From assembly GCA_019323015.1 (NCBI GenBank), contig JAHWHY010000008.1, positions 1 through 64,000 of the forward strand: DNA of 64,000 nt, given 5' to 3'. The translations under genes were made by a program, and so were the position numbers. Under the pieces are notes generated by a model, which did no database searches, was not told the DNA's origin, and saw nothing but the letters and a program-made list of their open reading frames with translations. The stretch's first letter is position 1, and each line of letters begins with the position of its first letter. Below, piece after piece: positions 17,032-27,300 of the stretch. The stretch comes from Candidatus Woesearchaeota archaeon (GTDB lineage: Archaea > Nanobdellota > Nanobdellia > Woesearchaeales > ARS49).

Positions 17032-17676
17032 ATGATAATTTGGGGGTTTAAAACAAGGCTCACAGAATCTGGCGATGCTGATGTTATTAGCAATGCCTGT
17101 CCTGAATGCAGTGGAAACCTTGTGCTTCATGATCTGAAGAAATGGTTTACTCTATATTTTATTCCTGTATTTCCTTATAGTACAATAGAATCCTGCTACA
17201 AATGTATGAATTGTGAAAAGACTTTCAAGCAGGAGATTAAGGAAATGCTTCAGGATTCTAAAAAAAGCAGGGACAAGATAAAGAAAGAGATGCAGAAGAT
17301 GTTTGCAACCACTCTTGCTGCCTGCATGACACATATGGCTTCTATTGATGGCAGAATCAGTAGGGAAGAAAAAGAAGAACTTGATACCTTAATGAATACC
17401 CTTCCTGATTTCAAGGCAGACATTAAGAAAACTATTGAACAGGTCAAGAAAGCTAAGAATAATGATGCTATATTTGCAAAGCTCAATCAAGCAAAGCAGG
17501 TTCTTACATCTGAAGGAATAATGCTGATTATTGCACAGCTTGCAAGAGTGCTTCTTGCAGACGGCAAAATCAACAAGAAAGAAGAGGCCTTGATGAAAGA
17601 ATACCTTCTTGTCTGCGGCATCCCAAGAGATGCATACAGCACAATTATTGAAAGAGCTAAGGAGGCAAAAAAATGA
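17032..17676 (+). CDS. Zinc-ribbon protein with TerB-like domain
   Basis: The N-terminus is a split zinc ribbon (CPECSG at about 23-28 and CYKCMNCEKTF at about 57-67) around a hydrophobic hairpin LYFIPVFPY. Residues about 90-214 match the TerB helical fold, including the metal-binding-type motif MASIDGRISREEKEELD and its second copy LLADGKINKKEEALMKEYL. TerB-like domains are linked to stress and membrane-associated surveillance. The start is supported by TGGAGG. It overlaps the next gene (ATGA). Confidence 0.7.
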   Translation: MIIWGFKTRLTESGDADVISNACPECSGNLVLHDLKKWFTLYFIPVFPYSTIESCYKCMNCEKTFKQEIKEMLQDSKKSRDKIKKEMQKMFATTLAACMTHMASIDGRISREEKEELDTLMNTLPDFKADIKKTIEQVKKAKNNDAIFAKLNQAKQVLTSEGIMLIIAQLARVLLADGKINKKEEALMKEYLLVCGIPRDAYSTIIERAKEAKK

Positions 17677-18473
17677 GAAGTATAATTGCAGCCCTAATTA
17701 TTGCAATGATTATCTGCGTGGCAACAGGCTGCAGCAATAATATACCGAATACGGTTTCAAGCGCAAATGATTCTGCTGTAGAAGAAACTCCTGAAGAAAA
17801 AGAAGCAAGGCTTGCAGAGGAAAAAGCTAAGGCAGACGCTGAAAAGATTGCAGAAGAGGAAGAAAAGATCATGCTTGCTAAAATTAAGAAGTCAATCAAT
17901 AGCTCTGTTGAAGAGTGCAGGGAAATTGAAGATGAATTTAATAACACGTTTTGTTTTGCAGAGCACGGCGTGATGCTGATGAAGCAGGCCAAAACTGATA
18001 GCAACCCTCACCCTGTTTTTAGCAAAGAATATCATCCAGTCTATAACTTGTGCGAATATGCAAATAATAGTGATTTATGCTATTTTTATGCTGCAGTTGT
18101 GCTTAAAGCACCTGGTTTTTGCGATAAGGTTGAGGACAAGACCGGCTGTGAACTGCTTTCCAGCCATATGTTCTGCAGAAGAATGATTAATCCCAATCAA
18201 TGCTTGCTGGACAAGGCTACACTGATGCGGTTCATAAGCAAGAGTGCTGCAAAGCAAATATGCAGTCAGATGGATGAATTCAATAAATATCCTGATGCAG
18301 AAAAATATAATTGCAGTGAGATAGATTTTGAAGAGGCAGAATACGACAGCGAGCCTTTCAGGGACAGGTTCTTTTTGATGTATTTCATGACAAAGATTAT
18401 GGGATTTGAAGTGGACAAGACCACTATGCGGGAATATGTAAGAGAAATGGTGGAAGAAAATGAACAAGACTAA
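17673..18473 (+). CDS. Secreted lipoprotein, Cys-rich
   Basis: A hydrophobic signal segment ends in a lipobox-like VATGC (Cys at residue 20), so the protein is probably lipid-anchored outside the cell. Next comes a Glu/Ala/Lys-rich coiled coil (about 35-75) and then a domain with about 11 Cys residues, likely disulfide-linked. It is coupled by overlaps to genes on both sides. No family is recognised. Confidence 0.65.
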   Translation: MRSIIAALIIAMIICVATGCSNNIPNTVSSANDSAVEETPEEKEARLAEEKAKADAEKIAEEEEKIMLAKIKKSINSSVEECREIEDEFNNTFCFAEHGVMLMKQAKTDSNPHPVFSKEYHPVYNLCEYANNSDLCYFYAAVVLKAPGFCDKVEDKTGCELLSSHMFCRRMINPNQCLLDKATLMRFISKSAAKQICSQMDEFNKYPDAEKYNCSEIDFEEAEYDSEPFRDRFFLMYFMTKIMGFEVDKTTMREYVREMVEENEQD

Positions 18474-18678
18474 GATTATTGTGGAAATAATCTGTATTAT
18501 CCTTTCAGTTTTTTTTATTTCCTTTGCTATTGAGAATAATATAGGAGGCTTGTTTGGGGTTTCTGTTGCAGGCGCAATTATTTTTTGGTCTGTTGTTCGC
18601 ATCTGGAAAGAAATAACAGACGGCAAAAAGCTGTATTTGACAAGAAAAAACAGAAAATTCCAGATTCAAAGAAAGTAA
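18460..18678 (+). CDS. Small two-helix membrane protein (72 aa)
   Basis: This gene overlaps the lipoprotein gene by 14 nt. Residues about 6-24 and 30-48 are hydrophobic helices, followed by a basic cytoplasmic tail (KEITDGKKLYLTRKNRK). No family is recognised. The position suggests it is a membrane partner of the lipoprotein. Confidence 0.6.
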   Translation: MNKTKIIVEIICIILSVFFISFAIENNIGGLFGVSVAGAIIFWSVVRIWKEITDGKKLYLTRKNRKFQIQRK

Positions 18679-18695
18679 GTATCAAATTTAATATT

Positions 18696-18749
18696 TAGTT
18701 TTCCTGGAGAGGTGATTCAATATAGCGTTAGCTCTGGAAAACTAAGGAG
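18696..18749 (+). promoter_or_regulatory. Leader hairpin touching the ribosome binding site
   Basis: TAGTTTTCC (18696-18704) and GGAAAACTA (18736-18744) are exact complements. The right arm runs into AAGGAGG (18743-18749), the ribosome binding site of the gene at 18757. Pairing could limit translation. Confidence 0.4.
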
Positions 18750-18756
18750 GTTAAAA

Positions 18757-19941
18757 ATGGCAGATAAAAATCAAAAGAAAGATGAATTAGAAGTTAGGGT
18801 TAAATTATCAGGCAGGGAATTAAGATTGAGAAAGATTGGGCTTATTGATCCTGTAAGGCACAAGGAAGAAGTTGCTGCATACCTGTCAGAGAATGGGCTA
18901 GCACTTCCAGAAAAAAGGATAATTAAAAGGCCAAAAAATGTGCCTAATATGACTACAATAAGAAGCCTGGCTGACAGAACAGTTGTGATGCAGTATGAAT
19001 TTAATAGGTCGCTAAAATGGGTCCATAATAATACATCGCTTAATAGGGTAAAAGAATTCTTTTTGCAAAAAGTGCTTGGAAAAAAGCTTATGAATCCTGA
19101 TGAAGTCATTGACGCGCAACTGCAAAACATGAGTGATATTAATGCAATCTACAAAGATTTTGTGGATTATTCAATGCATTTGCTGCATAATCACCATAGC
19201 TTGATGCTTGACAGGCTGGATGAAAGGGGATATAATCGGGCAATGCTTATTGAAGCAATAAAAGCATGGAAAGAAATCTCTGAAAAGCACAAGACAGCAA
19301 GAAAAAGGCTGGCAGAAGAAAAAAAGAACAATTCTTTTGACAAGGTTCTAGCAGATGCTGTAAATGAAAACCAGCCCATGTCAGAATATGGGCCAAGAAT
19401 TTTGCGTGTTACTAATGCAGAAAAAGCTATGTTAAGGGCTAATCATGATGAACAGGAATCCAGAAGAATAATCAATCTTGTATACAGGCAGGAACAGTAC
19501 CTTAACACAGAGATGCGGTTCATGCTTGACCTTTACCAGTTGTCTTTTTTCATAGACGCGCATAGAATAGCTGCTTTGCAGCAAAGCCAGAACGTGACAA
19601 GAACCATTGAACAGACTAAAGATCTTGTTCATAATCTTGTGCAGGGAGGCAATTACGATGCTGCCTTGCTTGAACAACATGTTGGCTTAAACAAGAGTGT
19701 CAAGTACTTGTATGGATTTGTTTCTTCTGTTATGGACAATGTTGTTGCACTGCATAATTCCGGGTATCTGCAGCTGCCAAGCACTGACAAGACGCATATT
19801 TTTGGTGGCTTGAAAAGTGGATTCAGGAATTATCTCCTGGAGGATGCAGTCCTGGAAGACCTGGAAGAGCCAGGAATCCTTATCGACAGGATGGCTATTG
19901 CATTGCCATCAGAAATTGAAGTGGTTGAGGATGACAGCTAA
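18757..19941 (+). CDS. Helical hypothetical protein (394 aa)
   Basis: The start at ATG 18757 is chosen from AAGGAGG 8 nt upstream. The protein is almost wholly alpha-helical and charged, without membrane segments; several stretches look like coiled coil (for example the segment around KAWKEISEKHKTARKRLAEEKK). It overlaps the next gene by 11 nt. No family is recognised. It and the next two proteins are alike in style and may form a complex. Confidence 0.6.
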   Translation: MADKNQKKDELEVRVKLSGRELRLRKIGLIDPVRHKEEVAAYLSENGLALPEKRIIKRPKNVPNMTTIRSLADRTVVMQYEFNRSLKWVHNNTSLNRVKEFFLQKVLGKKLMNPDEVIDAQLQNMSDINAIYKDFVDYSMHLLHNHHSLMLDRLDERGYNRAMLIEAIKAWKEISEKHKTARKRLAEEKKNNSFDKVLADAVNENQPMSEYGPRILRVTNAEKAMLRANHDEQESRRIINLVYRQEQYLNTEMRFMLDLYQLSFFIDAHRIAALQQSQNVTRTIEQTKDLVHNLVQGGNYDAALLEQHVGLNKSVKYLYGFVSSVMDNVVALHNSGYLQLPSTDKTHIFGGLKSGFRNYLLEDAVLEDLEEPGILIDRMAIALPSEIEVVEDDS

Positions 19942-20671
19942 AAAACCAGTAATAGATTTTCAGTCGCTTGTTGAGGATTCTGCGCAAGGCAGCAGTTGTT
20001 TTGCTGAATTGCACAGCGCTTACCAGGTAATTGCAAGCGGTTTGAAAAGCCTGTATGAAAAAACAGTCAAGAATCAGGTTTCTGCAGAAAAAAAGCTGAT
20101 GAGCCATAAGATTGATTTGTTCAATCTTGAGGCTAAGCTTGCAGACAGTGAACAAGCATATGAAACCTGCCTTAACAACAGCAGTGGTTCTTTGCTGTAT
20201 CAGGCGTTTACAAATTTCAAGGGAAAAGTATTGCAGGCCAGGCAGAATAGTCATCTTGTTAAGCAGGATTTTTATGCAGGCCGCGTAATTGAAGCACAAC
20301 AAAAAGCAGCGTCTTTGAATGACGTGGGAGACTTTCTTAAATATGCACTTAAAGAGTTTGAAGAATTATATTTTGTAATATGCGAGACTGACAAGAATCT
20401 TGCAATAGCTTCTGCTGCTTTCAATGTTTTTAACGGCACTGAGCTTGAGGAAGGTATTGAAAAAGGCACAGCAAGGTCTGTTTTCTCTCTTTTTGTAGCA
20501 TGCAGGGACTGGATAGAAGCTGTGGCTGCGAGGGTTCCTTCTTATGATTTCCGGGACAGGGATTTCAGGCATATAAATTCGCTAATTGAAGATGTTCAAC
20601 AGGCCTGCAGGGAGTATGATCAACAATTAGAACAAAAAGCAAGAGGTTTTTTTGAGGATGACTCTGACTAG
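19931..20671 (+). CDS. Helical hypothetical protein (246 aa)
   Basis: ATG 19931 lies within the end of the previous gene, after GTGGTTGAGG. The protein is helical throughout, with coiled-coil-like segments at about residues 35-85 and 210-240. It is cytoplasmic by composition. No family is recognised. Confidence 0.55.
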   Translation: MTAKKPVIDFQSLVEDSAQGSSCFAELHSAYQVIASGLKSLYEKTVKNQVSAEKKLMSHKIDLFNLEAKLADSEQAYETCLNNSSGSLLYQAFTNFKGKVLQARQNSHLVKQDFYAGRVIEAQQKAASLNDVGDFLKYALKEFEELYFVICETDKNLAIASAAFNVFNGTELEEGIEKGTARSVFSLFVACRDWIEAVAARVPSYDFRDRDFRHINSLIEDVQQACREYDQQLEQKARGFFEDDSD

Positions 20672-21329
20672 TTGGCTTGCAGATTTTTTCAAAAGCAAAA
20701 ACGAGTATTCAATGTATGAGATAGCTTCAAGAATAGTGAGATATCAGGGCACGTTGTTTTTTGAAAGAAATCAAGAAAACAAGACAGTTTTCAGGAATAA
20801 TCTTGCAAAGGGCATTGCGGACATGGAGTGTTGCCTTGAAAAAATCATAAGCTGTTTAAAAAGTGAAAAAGACGGCTTGAGGCATAGTTTGAAAGACAGG
20901 CATCTGCTTGCTAAAGAAGGTCTTGTTTCTCTGCATGAAGCTGAAATCAATAAGAACTTAAAATATATTAGGAAACAGGGATTGGATTGGTTTGGTGATG
21001 CAGACCAGTATAAATACTTGTATGCTTTTTTTAAGAACAAGGATTCTGGCACGCCTGAAAAAAAAGTTATTTCACATATTGTGCAGACAATTGATTTGTT
21101 CATAAACTCTCAATATAATGCTGAGCAGATACTGCAGACAACAAGAAATCTCAAAAGGTCTGTTTCAGATTTTCCAGGCCAGATGTTTGATGAATGGCTT
21201 TATTATTTCTTTGATAAGATGAAAAAAAGCTTGTTCTGGCACAAGGATTGCAGCAAGTTCATGAACAAAATTTATGGCGAAGAGCTTGTAGAAGAAAGCG
21301 GGGTGGAAAAATATGCACTCATTAAATGA
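20658..21329 (+). CDS. Helical hypothetical protein (223 aa)
   Basis: ATG 20658 is preferred over the TTG two codons earlier; AAGAGG at 20641-20646 is the likely ribosome binding site. The protein is helical and basic, and no family is recognised. It overlaps the previous gene by 14 nt and the transglutaminase gene by 17 nt, so the block is one operon. Confidence 0.55.
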   Translation: MTLTSWLADFFKSKNEYSMYEIASRIVRYQGTLFFERNQENKTVFRNNLAKGIADMECCLEKIISCLKSEKDGLRHSLKDRHLLAKEGLVSLHEAEINKNLKYIRKQGLDWFGDADQYKYLYAFFKNKDSGTPEKKVISHIVQTIDLFINSQYNAEQILQTTRNLKRSVSDFPGQMFDEWLYYFFDKMKKSLFWHKDCSKFMNKIYGEELVEESGVEKYALIK

Positions 21330-22005
21330 TTTTAATGACTTCAGCACATCAAGTTATTCTGGAGATAATAATTTAAATGAATACCTGGGTTTTGCAGCAG
21401 GCAAAAAGCCAAAAAGCAGGAAATGGCTTCTTGCATTGGCAGGAGCAGCACTTTTGGGCCCTTGTGTTTTGTTCTCTGGAGGAAGTTCCCCAACGCTTGA
21501 AGAGACTGCAAACATGGATGTTGCAAAAATAAATCAGAATTATAATCTTACTTTAACTGAAAGAGATGATTCTAACCCTTTTATCATAGATAAAAAACTG
21601 GTTGAGATTATAAGAGAAGAAACAGAGGACTGTGATACTGAAATGGAAAAAGCAGAGGCAATCTATGACTGGATGGATGATAATGTTGATTACAGCGAGT
21701 CCCGGATTGTGGGATATAGGAATAGTTCTGAAGTTATTAATGACAAGAAGGGTATTTGCGGTGAAATGGCTTTTCTGTATATAACAATGGCCAGAAGTGT
21801 TGGGCTTGATGCGAAATATGTGAGTGTTGATAGGGATTTCAGGGGAAAAAGTGTGTTTCACGCCTGTGCTGCTGTAAAAGTGGATGGAAAGTATCTTCTT
21901 GTGGACCCTGCTTATCAGACCTTTGATATTGAGCATGAAAAGTTCCTGCTTCTTTCTGACAAGGAAGCTATTGATAGATTCAGAACTTGGAGGAAAAGAA
22001 AATGA
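21313..22005 (+). CDS. Membrane-anchored transglutaminase-like protein
   Basis: A single hydrophobic segment (about residues 36-54) anchors the protein, with the rest likely outside. Residues about 110-220 follow the transglutaminase/cysteine-protease pattern: Cys in KKGICGEMAFLYITMARSVGL, His in VFHACAAVKV, Asp in YLLVDPAYQ. These form the Cys-His-Asp triad. Such domains cut or cross-link proteins at the cell surface. It overlaps the next gene (ATGA at 22002). Confidence 0.75.
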   Translation: MHSLNDFNDFSTSSYSGDNNLNEYLGFAAGKKPKSRKWLLALAGAALLGPCVLFSGGSSPTLEETANMDVAKINQNYNLTLTERDDSNPFIIDKKLVEIIREETEDCDTEMEKAEAIYDWMDDNVDYSESRIVGYRNSSEVINDKKGICGEMAFLYITMARSVGLDAKYVSVDRDFRGKSVFHACAAVKVDGKYLLVDPAYQTFDIEHEKFLLLSDKEAIDRFRTWRKRK

Positions 22006-22940
22006 GCTTAGAAAAGAAGTTAAGATTTCCAGACAAAAATTCTGTTATAGGAAAGCTTAGGTGGGCGCCGATAAAAAAGGCGCTTTGGGGGCTGGGTGTT
22101 ACTGCGCTTTTGGCAGGTGTTGCTTATGCTTACACCGCAGTCAAGTCTAATGCCAATTTTAATAAAAGCAATGATGTTGTTGCATTTGTTTCCAACAGGG
22201 ATGGAAACCAGGAGATTTACAAGATGTTTTCTGATGGTTCAAGACAGACAAGGATAACATATAATCATGTTCCTGATGTAAATCCAAGCATTTCTCCTGA
22301 TGGCCAGTATATTGCTTTTGCCTCGCTAAGAGGAAATGACTGGGATATATATATTATACAAAACAACGGTAAAGAAGAAAGGATAACACTTAAGGGAAGG
22401 CAGGACAATCCGCATTGGTTCCCTTCAGGAAATGCGCTTTTCTTTGAGTCAACTGATGAAAGCGGGAAAAAATCATTGATTTGCTATGATTTTTCAAACA
22501 TAGAAAATAATAAAACTATAACAATATGCAATAGTCTTGAAGATTTTTGCACAAGTTTTTCCCCTGATGCAGTGCACTATACTGCAGAATTTGAGCAGAA
22601 CGGAAAGAAACAGGTAAGATTTGTTAAAAGAGATGGAAATAATAGTGATTTTGTTTACTCAGGTCTGGATAATATCCAGTTTATTAGCTGGGATCCTTAC
22701 GGAGTTAAGATTGCTTTGGAATCCAATAACAGGATAACAATTACAAGATACAACCAGGCTCCTGATTGGACAGATACTATTGAAGGCAGGCATCCTTGTT
22801 TTTCCCCTGATGCAGAAAGTATAATTTACACTAATCTTGTTGACGGCTCTTGGAAACTGTTCCGTTATGACCTGAAAAAGAAAGAGTCAACACAGCTTAC
22901 TGATGGGAATTGGGATGATGTTCAGCCAGACTGGAGGTAA
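22002..22940 (+). CDS. Membrane-anchored TolB-like beta-propeller
   Basis: The start at ATG 22002 is supported by TTGGAGG. One N-terminal transmembrane helix (about 29-46) is followed by WD40-like/TolB repeats with the recurring pattern VAFVSNRDGNQEIYKM, NPSISPDGQYIAFAS and similar, giving about five or six blades. Such propellers bind proteins or peptidoglycan-like partners. The next gene encodes a paralogue, so a local duplication is likely. Confidence 0.75.
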   Translation: MSLEKKLRFPDKNSVIGKLRWAPIKKALWGLGVTALLAGVAYAYTAVKSNANFNKSNDVVAFVSNRDGNQEIYKMFSDGSRQTRITYNHVPDVNPSISPDGQYIAFASLRGNDWDIYIIQNNGKEERITLKGRQDNPHWFPSGNALFFESTDESGKKSLICYDFSNIENNKTITICNSLEDFCTSFSPDAVHYTAEFEQNGKKQVRFVKRDGNNSDFVYSGLDNIQFISWDPYGVKIALESNNRITITRYNQAPDWTDTIEGRHPCFSPDAESIIYTNLVDGSWKLFRYDLKKKESTQLTDGNWDDVQPDWR

Positions 22941-22941
22941 T

Positions 22942-23865
22942 ATGAAAACTCTTGTCAGCGCCAGTGGAAGGGTAAAGCGCACTGCCAGATGGAAACGCTT
23001 GCTGGGCAAGGCAGCATTACTAGCTGGATTAACCTTAGTGCCTTTGTATTTTGGATTGACATTCTATCAGAACCTAAGAATAAAAGCTGCAGAGAAGATT
23101 TGCGAAGCGAACAGTGTTTCTGATTTAGAGCAGAGAGTCAGAGAGAATATTGACGGCACTTTGCTTAAAGAAGAGGGTTTAATTGCTTTTGTTTCTAACA
23201 GGTCAGGTAATGATGAAATTTACTTGATGAATTACTCTGGTGCAAATCAAAAGAGGCTGACATTCAATACCACTTTTGATGGGGACCCGGCTATTTCTCC
23301 TGACAAGAAACAGATAGCGTATGCTTCTTGTGAAAATGGGAATCTGGATATTTTTCTGATGGATTTATACGGCCTGGTGCGCCAGCAGATTACCACAGAT
23401 GCTTCTAATGAAAAAAATCCTGAATGGTCTCCTTGCGGAACATATCTTCTTTTTGAAACAGACAGAAGGAAAAACTGGGACATCTATAAGATTGATCTTA
23501 TTGAAAGAAACATTTCCTCGTTTCGGGACAGGGATTGTTCTGAAAATAATCCCAAGATATCTCCTAATGGCTTATTTGTTGCTTATTCAGAATCAAATGA
23601 GGGTCGTATTTGCAATAGCAAGGGGCATGAAGCAAGATATCTTGGACATGATCTGTTCAGCCCGTTTTGGGAAAAAGACAGTTCTTTTTGTAATTTTACA
23701 AATGACCCAAATGTAATAATGGTGTATACCCCTCTTGGAGACAGGATTGTCTTTAATAAAAAAGTAGGCGGCTTTTGGCAGATATTCATCAAAAATAATC
23801 AAACAGGCATTGAAACCCAGCTGACAAATACAAGTTCAAATAATTACATGCCGGATTGCAGATAA
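22942..23865 (+). CDS. Second membrane-anchored TolB-like beta-propeller
   Basis: ATG 22942 follows GGAGG of the preceding stop region. There is one transmembrane helix (about 23-42), then TolB-type blades (LIAFVSNRSGNDEIYLMNYSG, DPAISPDKKQIAYASCENGNLDIFLMD, NPEWSPCGTYLLFETDRRKNWDIYKI). The design is the same as the upstream gene. The two may act as a pair at the cell surface. Confidence 0.75.
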   Translation: MKTLVSASGRVKRTARWKRLLGKAALLAGLTLVPLYFGLTFYQNLRIKAAEKICEANSVSDLEQRVRENIDGTLLKEEGLIAFVSNRSGNDEIYLMNYSGANQKRLTFNTTFDGDPAISPDKKQIAYASCENGNLDIFLMDLYGLVRQQITTDASNEKNPEWSPCGTYLLFETDRRKNWDIYKIDLIERNISSFRDRDCSENNPKISPNGLFVAYSESNEGRICNSKGHEARYLGHDLFSPFWEKDSSFCNFTNDPNVIMVYTPLGDRIVFNKKVGGFWQIFIKNNQTGIETQLTNTSSNNYMPDCR

Positions 23866-23867
23866 AA

Positions 23868-24305
23868 ATGATATGTCAAAAAGACCTTGAAATAATTGCT
23901 CACCTCAGGCATAATGCTCGCAAGTCTTTAGTTGATATTTCTGAAATCACAAACATCCCTAAAAGCACGGTTTTTGACAAGATGAAACTGTTCCATGAGG
24001 ATATTATCAAGAAATACACCACGATTGTTGATTTTCCCAGGATTGGTTTTAATTTAAGGGTTTTTATGCTGTTAAAGGCCGTTGATGAGAATAAATTAAA
24101 GGATTTTCTTATGTCTCACAAAAACGTAAATTCTGTTTTTCATGTAAATAACGGCTATACCTTTCTTGTTGACTGCATATTCCGGAATTCCAAGGAGTTA
24201 TTTTATTTTAAGCAGGAGCTGGAAAAGCAAAAAACATCTCAAAAGCAGTTCTTTAGTATAATTGATGAGATTAAAAGAGAGGACTTCCTTTCCTTTATCA
24301 AGTAA
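23868..24305 (+). CDS. Lrp-like winged-helix regulator (145 aa)
   Basis: ATG 23868 starts 2 nt after the previous stop. The N-terminal HTH (ICQKDLEIIAHLRHNARKS followed by SEITNIPKSTVFDKMKLF) matches the Lrp/AsnC type. The rest is a short alpha/beta domain that is less typical. It ends the envelope operon and may regulate it. Specific ligand unknown. Confidence 0.65.
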   Translation: MICQKDLEIIAHLRHNARKSLVDISEITNIPKSTVFDKMKLFHEDIIKKYTTIVDFPRIGFNLRVFMLLKAVDENKLKDFLMSHKNVNSVFHVNNGYTFLVDCIFRNSKELFYFKQELEKQKTSQKQFFSIIDEIKREDFLSFIK

Positions 24306-24356
24306 TTGCCTGTATGCAAAAGGTTTTTAAACCATTACTAGTTTTTCTCCTCTGTT

Positions 24357-27300
24357 ATGCAATATAATAAAGACATAGAGCCAGAAGTATTGAAGTTTTG
24401 GGAAGCTAATGATATTTATGAGAAGGTCAAGGCCAGGAACAAGGGAAAAGAAAAGTTCTATTTCCTGCAAGGCCCGCCATATACTTCTGGAAGACTGCAT
24501 ATAGCGCATGCCTGGAACAACAGTGCTAAAGATGTTGTGATGAGATACAAGCGTATGCGTGGTTTTGATGTCTGGGACAGGGCTGGTTATGACATGCACG
24601 GCCTTCCTACTGAAAATGCAGTGATGAAAAAGCTTGGCTTGAAGACAAAAGAAGAGATTGCTGCTTATGGTGTTGATAAGTTTGTTAAAGAGTGCATCAA
24701 GTTTTCTAGTGATAATGCTTTGTTGATGGACAAGGACTTGTGGAGAGTCGGTGTCTGGATGGATTATGACAAGGCTTACTGGCCGATAAAGAAATATTAT
24801 ATTGAGGGCGAGTGGTGGCTAATAAAGAAAGCTCATGAGGAAAAGAGGTTATATAAGGGCAAGAAGGTCATGACTTGGTGTGCTTCTTGTGAGACTGCTT
24901 TGGCAAAGCACGAGCTTGAATATGAAACAGACCAGGATAACTCCATCTTCTTGAAATTCCAGGTTGAAGACAAGCCTAATGAATATCTAATCATCTGGAC
25001 AACCACTCCCTGGACTATCCCGTATAATTTAGCAGTTATGGTTAATCCAGAATTAGACTACGTAAAAGCAGAAGTTGATGGAGAGACATGGATTGTCTCA
25101 AAAGCATTAGTCAATGTTTTAATCAAGGGTTTGACAGATAAAGATTACAAAATCATTGAAGAATTCAAGGGAACTAAGCTTGAAGGCCTGCACTACAAGC
25201 ATCCTATGATTGATGAAATCAAGAGTCTTCAGGAAGTGAAAAAGAGCCATAAGAATACTCATTCTGTGATTATGAGCACAGAGTATGTTGATGTTACAGC
25301 TGGTTCTGGTCTTGTTCACTGTGCTCCTGGCTGTGGTCCAGAAGATTATGAGGTTGGCATGGAGTATGATTTGCCTGCGTACAATAACTTGAATGAGCGC
25401 GGTATTTTTGAGGATATGGGCCCGTATGATGGCAAGCAGGCTAAGGTTGATGATAAATTTTTCATTGAAAAGCTTAAAGACATGGGTGTGTTGATTGAAG
25501 TCACCCCTGTTGAGCACGAGTATGCGCACTGCTGGCGCTGCCATAAGCCTGTTGTTTTCAGGGCAACTACTCAGTGGTTCATGAAAGTTGAGGATTTAAG
25601 AGAAAAATTAATCGATGAAAACAAGGATGTTTTCTGGGTTCCAGGCGATTTCAGCAAGCGTTATGATAATTGGATGGATAATTTAAAAGATAACTCTATC
25701 ACAAGGCAGAGGTTCTGGGGTTGTCCTGTTCCTATTTGGGAATGTGAGAAATGCGGGAATGTCACAGTCATTGGTTCTGAAGAAGAGCTAAGGTCAAAGT
25801 CAGTTGATAACAAGGTTCCAGAAGATTTGCACCGTCCTTGGATTGATGATATAAAAATCAAGTGCAAGTGCGGTGAAGAAGTCTCTAGAATTCCTGATGT
25901 CGTTGATGTCTGGATTGATTCTGGCACTGCTTCATGGAACTGTCTTGAATATCCTGCTAACAAGGAGCATTTTGAGAAATGGTGGCCTGCTGATTTTATT
26001 TTAGAGGCATCTGAGCAAGTTAGACTATGGTACAGCATGCTTAATATCTGTTCAACAATTGCTTTTGGAAAGAAATCTTATGATGCTGTTTATTCGCATG
26101 GAATGATTCTGGACTGGCAGGGAACCAAGATGAGCAAGTCTCTTGGAAATATTGTATCTCCTTATGAAGTGATTGACAAGTATAGCGCTGATATCTTGAG
26201 ATATTACATGAATGAGACAACTGCAGGAGAAAACATTAATTTCAACTGGGAAAGCGTGAAGATAAAGCAGAGAAACCTTACTGTTTTGTGGAATATTCAT
26301 AAGTTAGTCATTAATCTTGCTAAAGAATTGGGTGTTGATCCAGAGACTCTTGAGCCTAAGGAGGATTTGCTGGGTATTGAGGAAAAGTTCATGCTCTCAA
26401 GGCTGAATAGCACTATCAAACAAGTTACTGATTTATTTGAAGTGTATCAGATTGACAAGACAATCACCTTGATTGAAAAGTTATTCCTGGATTTGAGCAG
26501 GATGTACATTCAATTGACAAGAGACAAGGCTTCTGTTGGAACTCCTGAGGAAAAAGAAGTTGTATTGTATACTGTTTATCAGGTCTTATTTGAGACAATT
26601 AAGATGTTTAATGTGATTGCTCCTTTTATCAATGAAAAGATGTATTTGAATTTCAAGGAGGTTTTTGATTTGCAGGAAGAGTCTGTAAATCTGTTGTCCT
26701 GGCCAGAGGCAGAAGAGGAATTTGTTGACGAAGAGGTTGAGAAGAACATGAATGATGCTTTCCTTGTGGTTCAATCAATATTAAATGCCAGGGAAAAAGC
26801 AGGTCTTGGCGTAAGATGGCCAGTCAAGGCAGTTGAGATTGTCACAAAAGATGAAGGCATCAAGCTTGCTTCAGATACAATGGATGCTATTATCATGCGC
26901 CAGACTAATGTTAAGGAAATTAACACGCATGAAGAATTTCCTGTGATTAAAAAGACTGCAAAATTGAATATTGCGCCATTAAAAGAAAGTTTTAATGATT
27001 TGGCTCCTAAGATTATTGCTAAGTTTGGCACAGAGAGCACAAAGAAGATAGCAGATAATCTTGAGAAAAAAGGAAAAGTTGAGTTGACTGTTGAGGCTCA
27101 GAAAGTTACTCTTCTTCCAGAGCATGTGATACTTGACAGGCAGGTTCCTGATAATTTTATTGAAGTTGAGGTAAAGGGCGGCTTCATTTACTTGGACAAG
27201 ACAAGAACAGATGAATTAGATGCAGAGGGTTATGCAAGAGAATCCATGCGAAGGGTTCAGGCTGCCAGGAAAAAAGCAGGCTTGCAGAAAGTTGACACTA

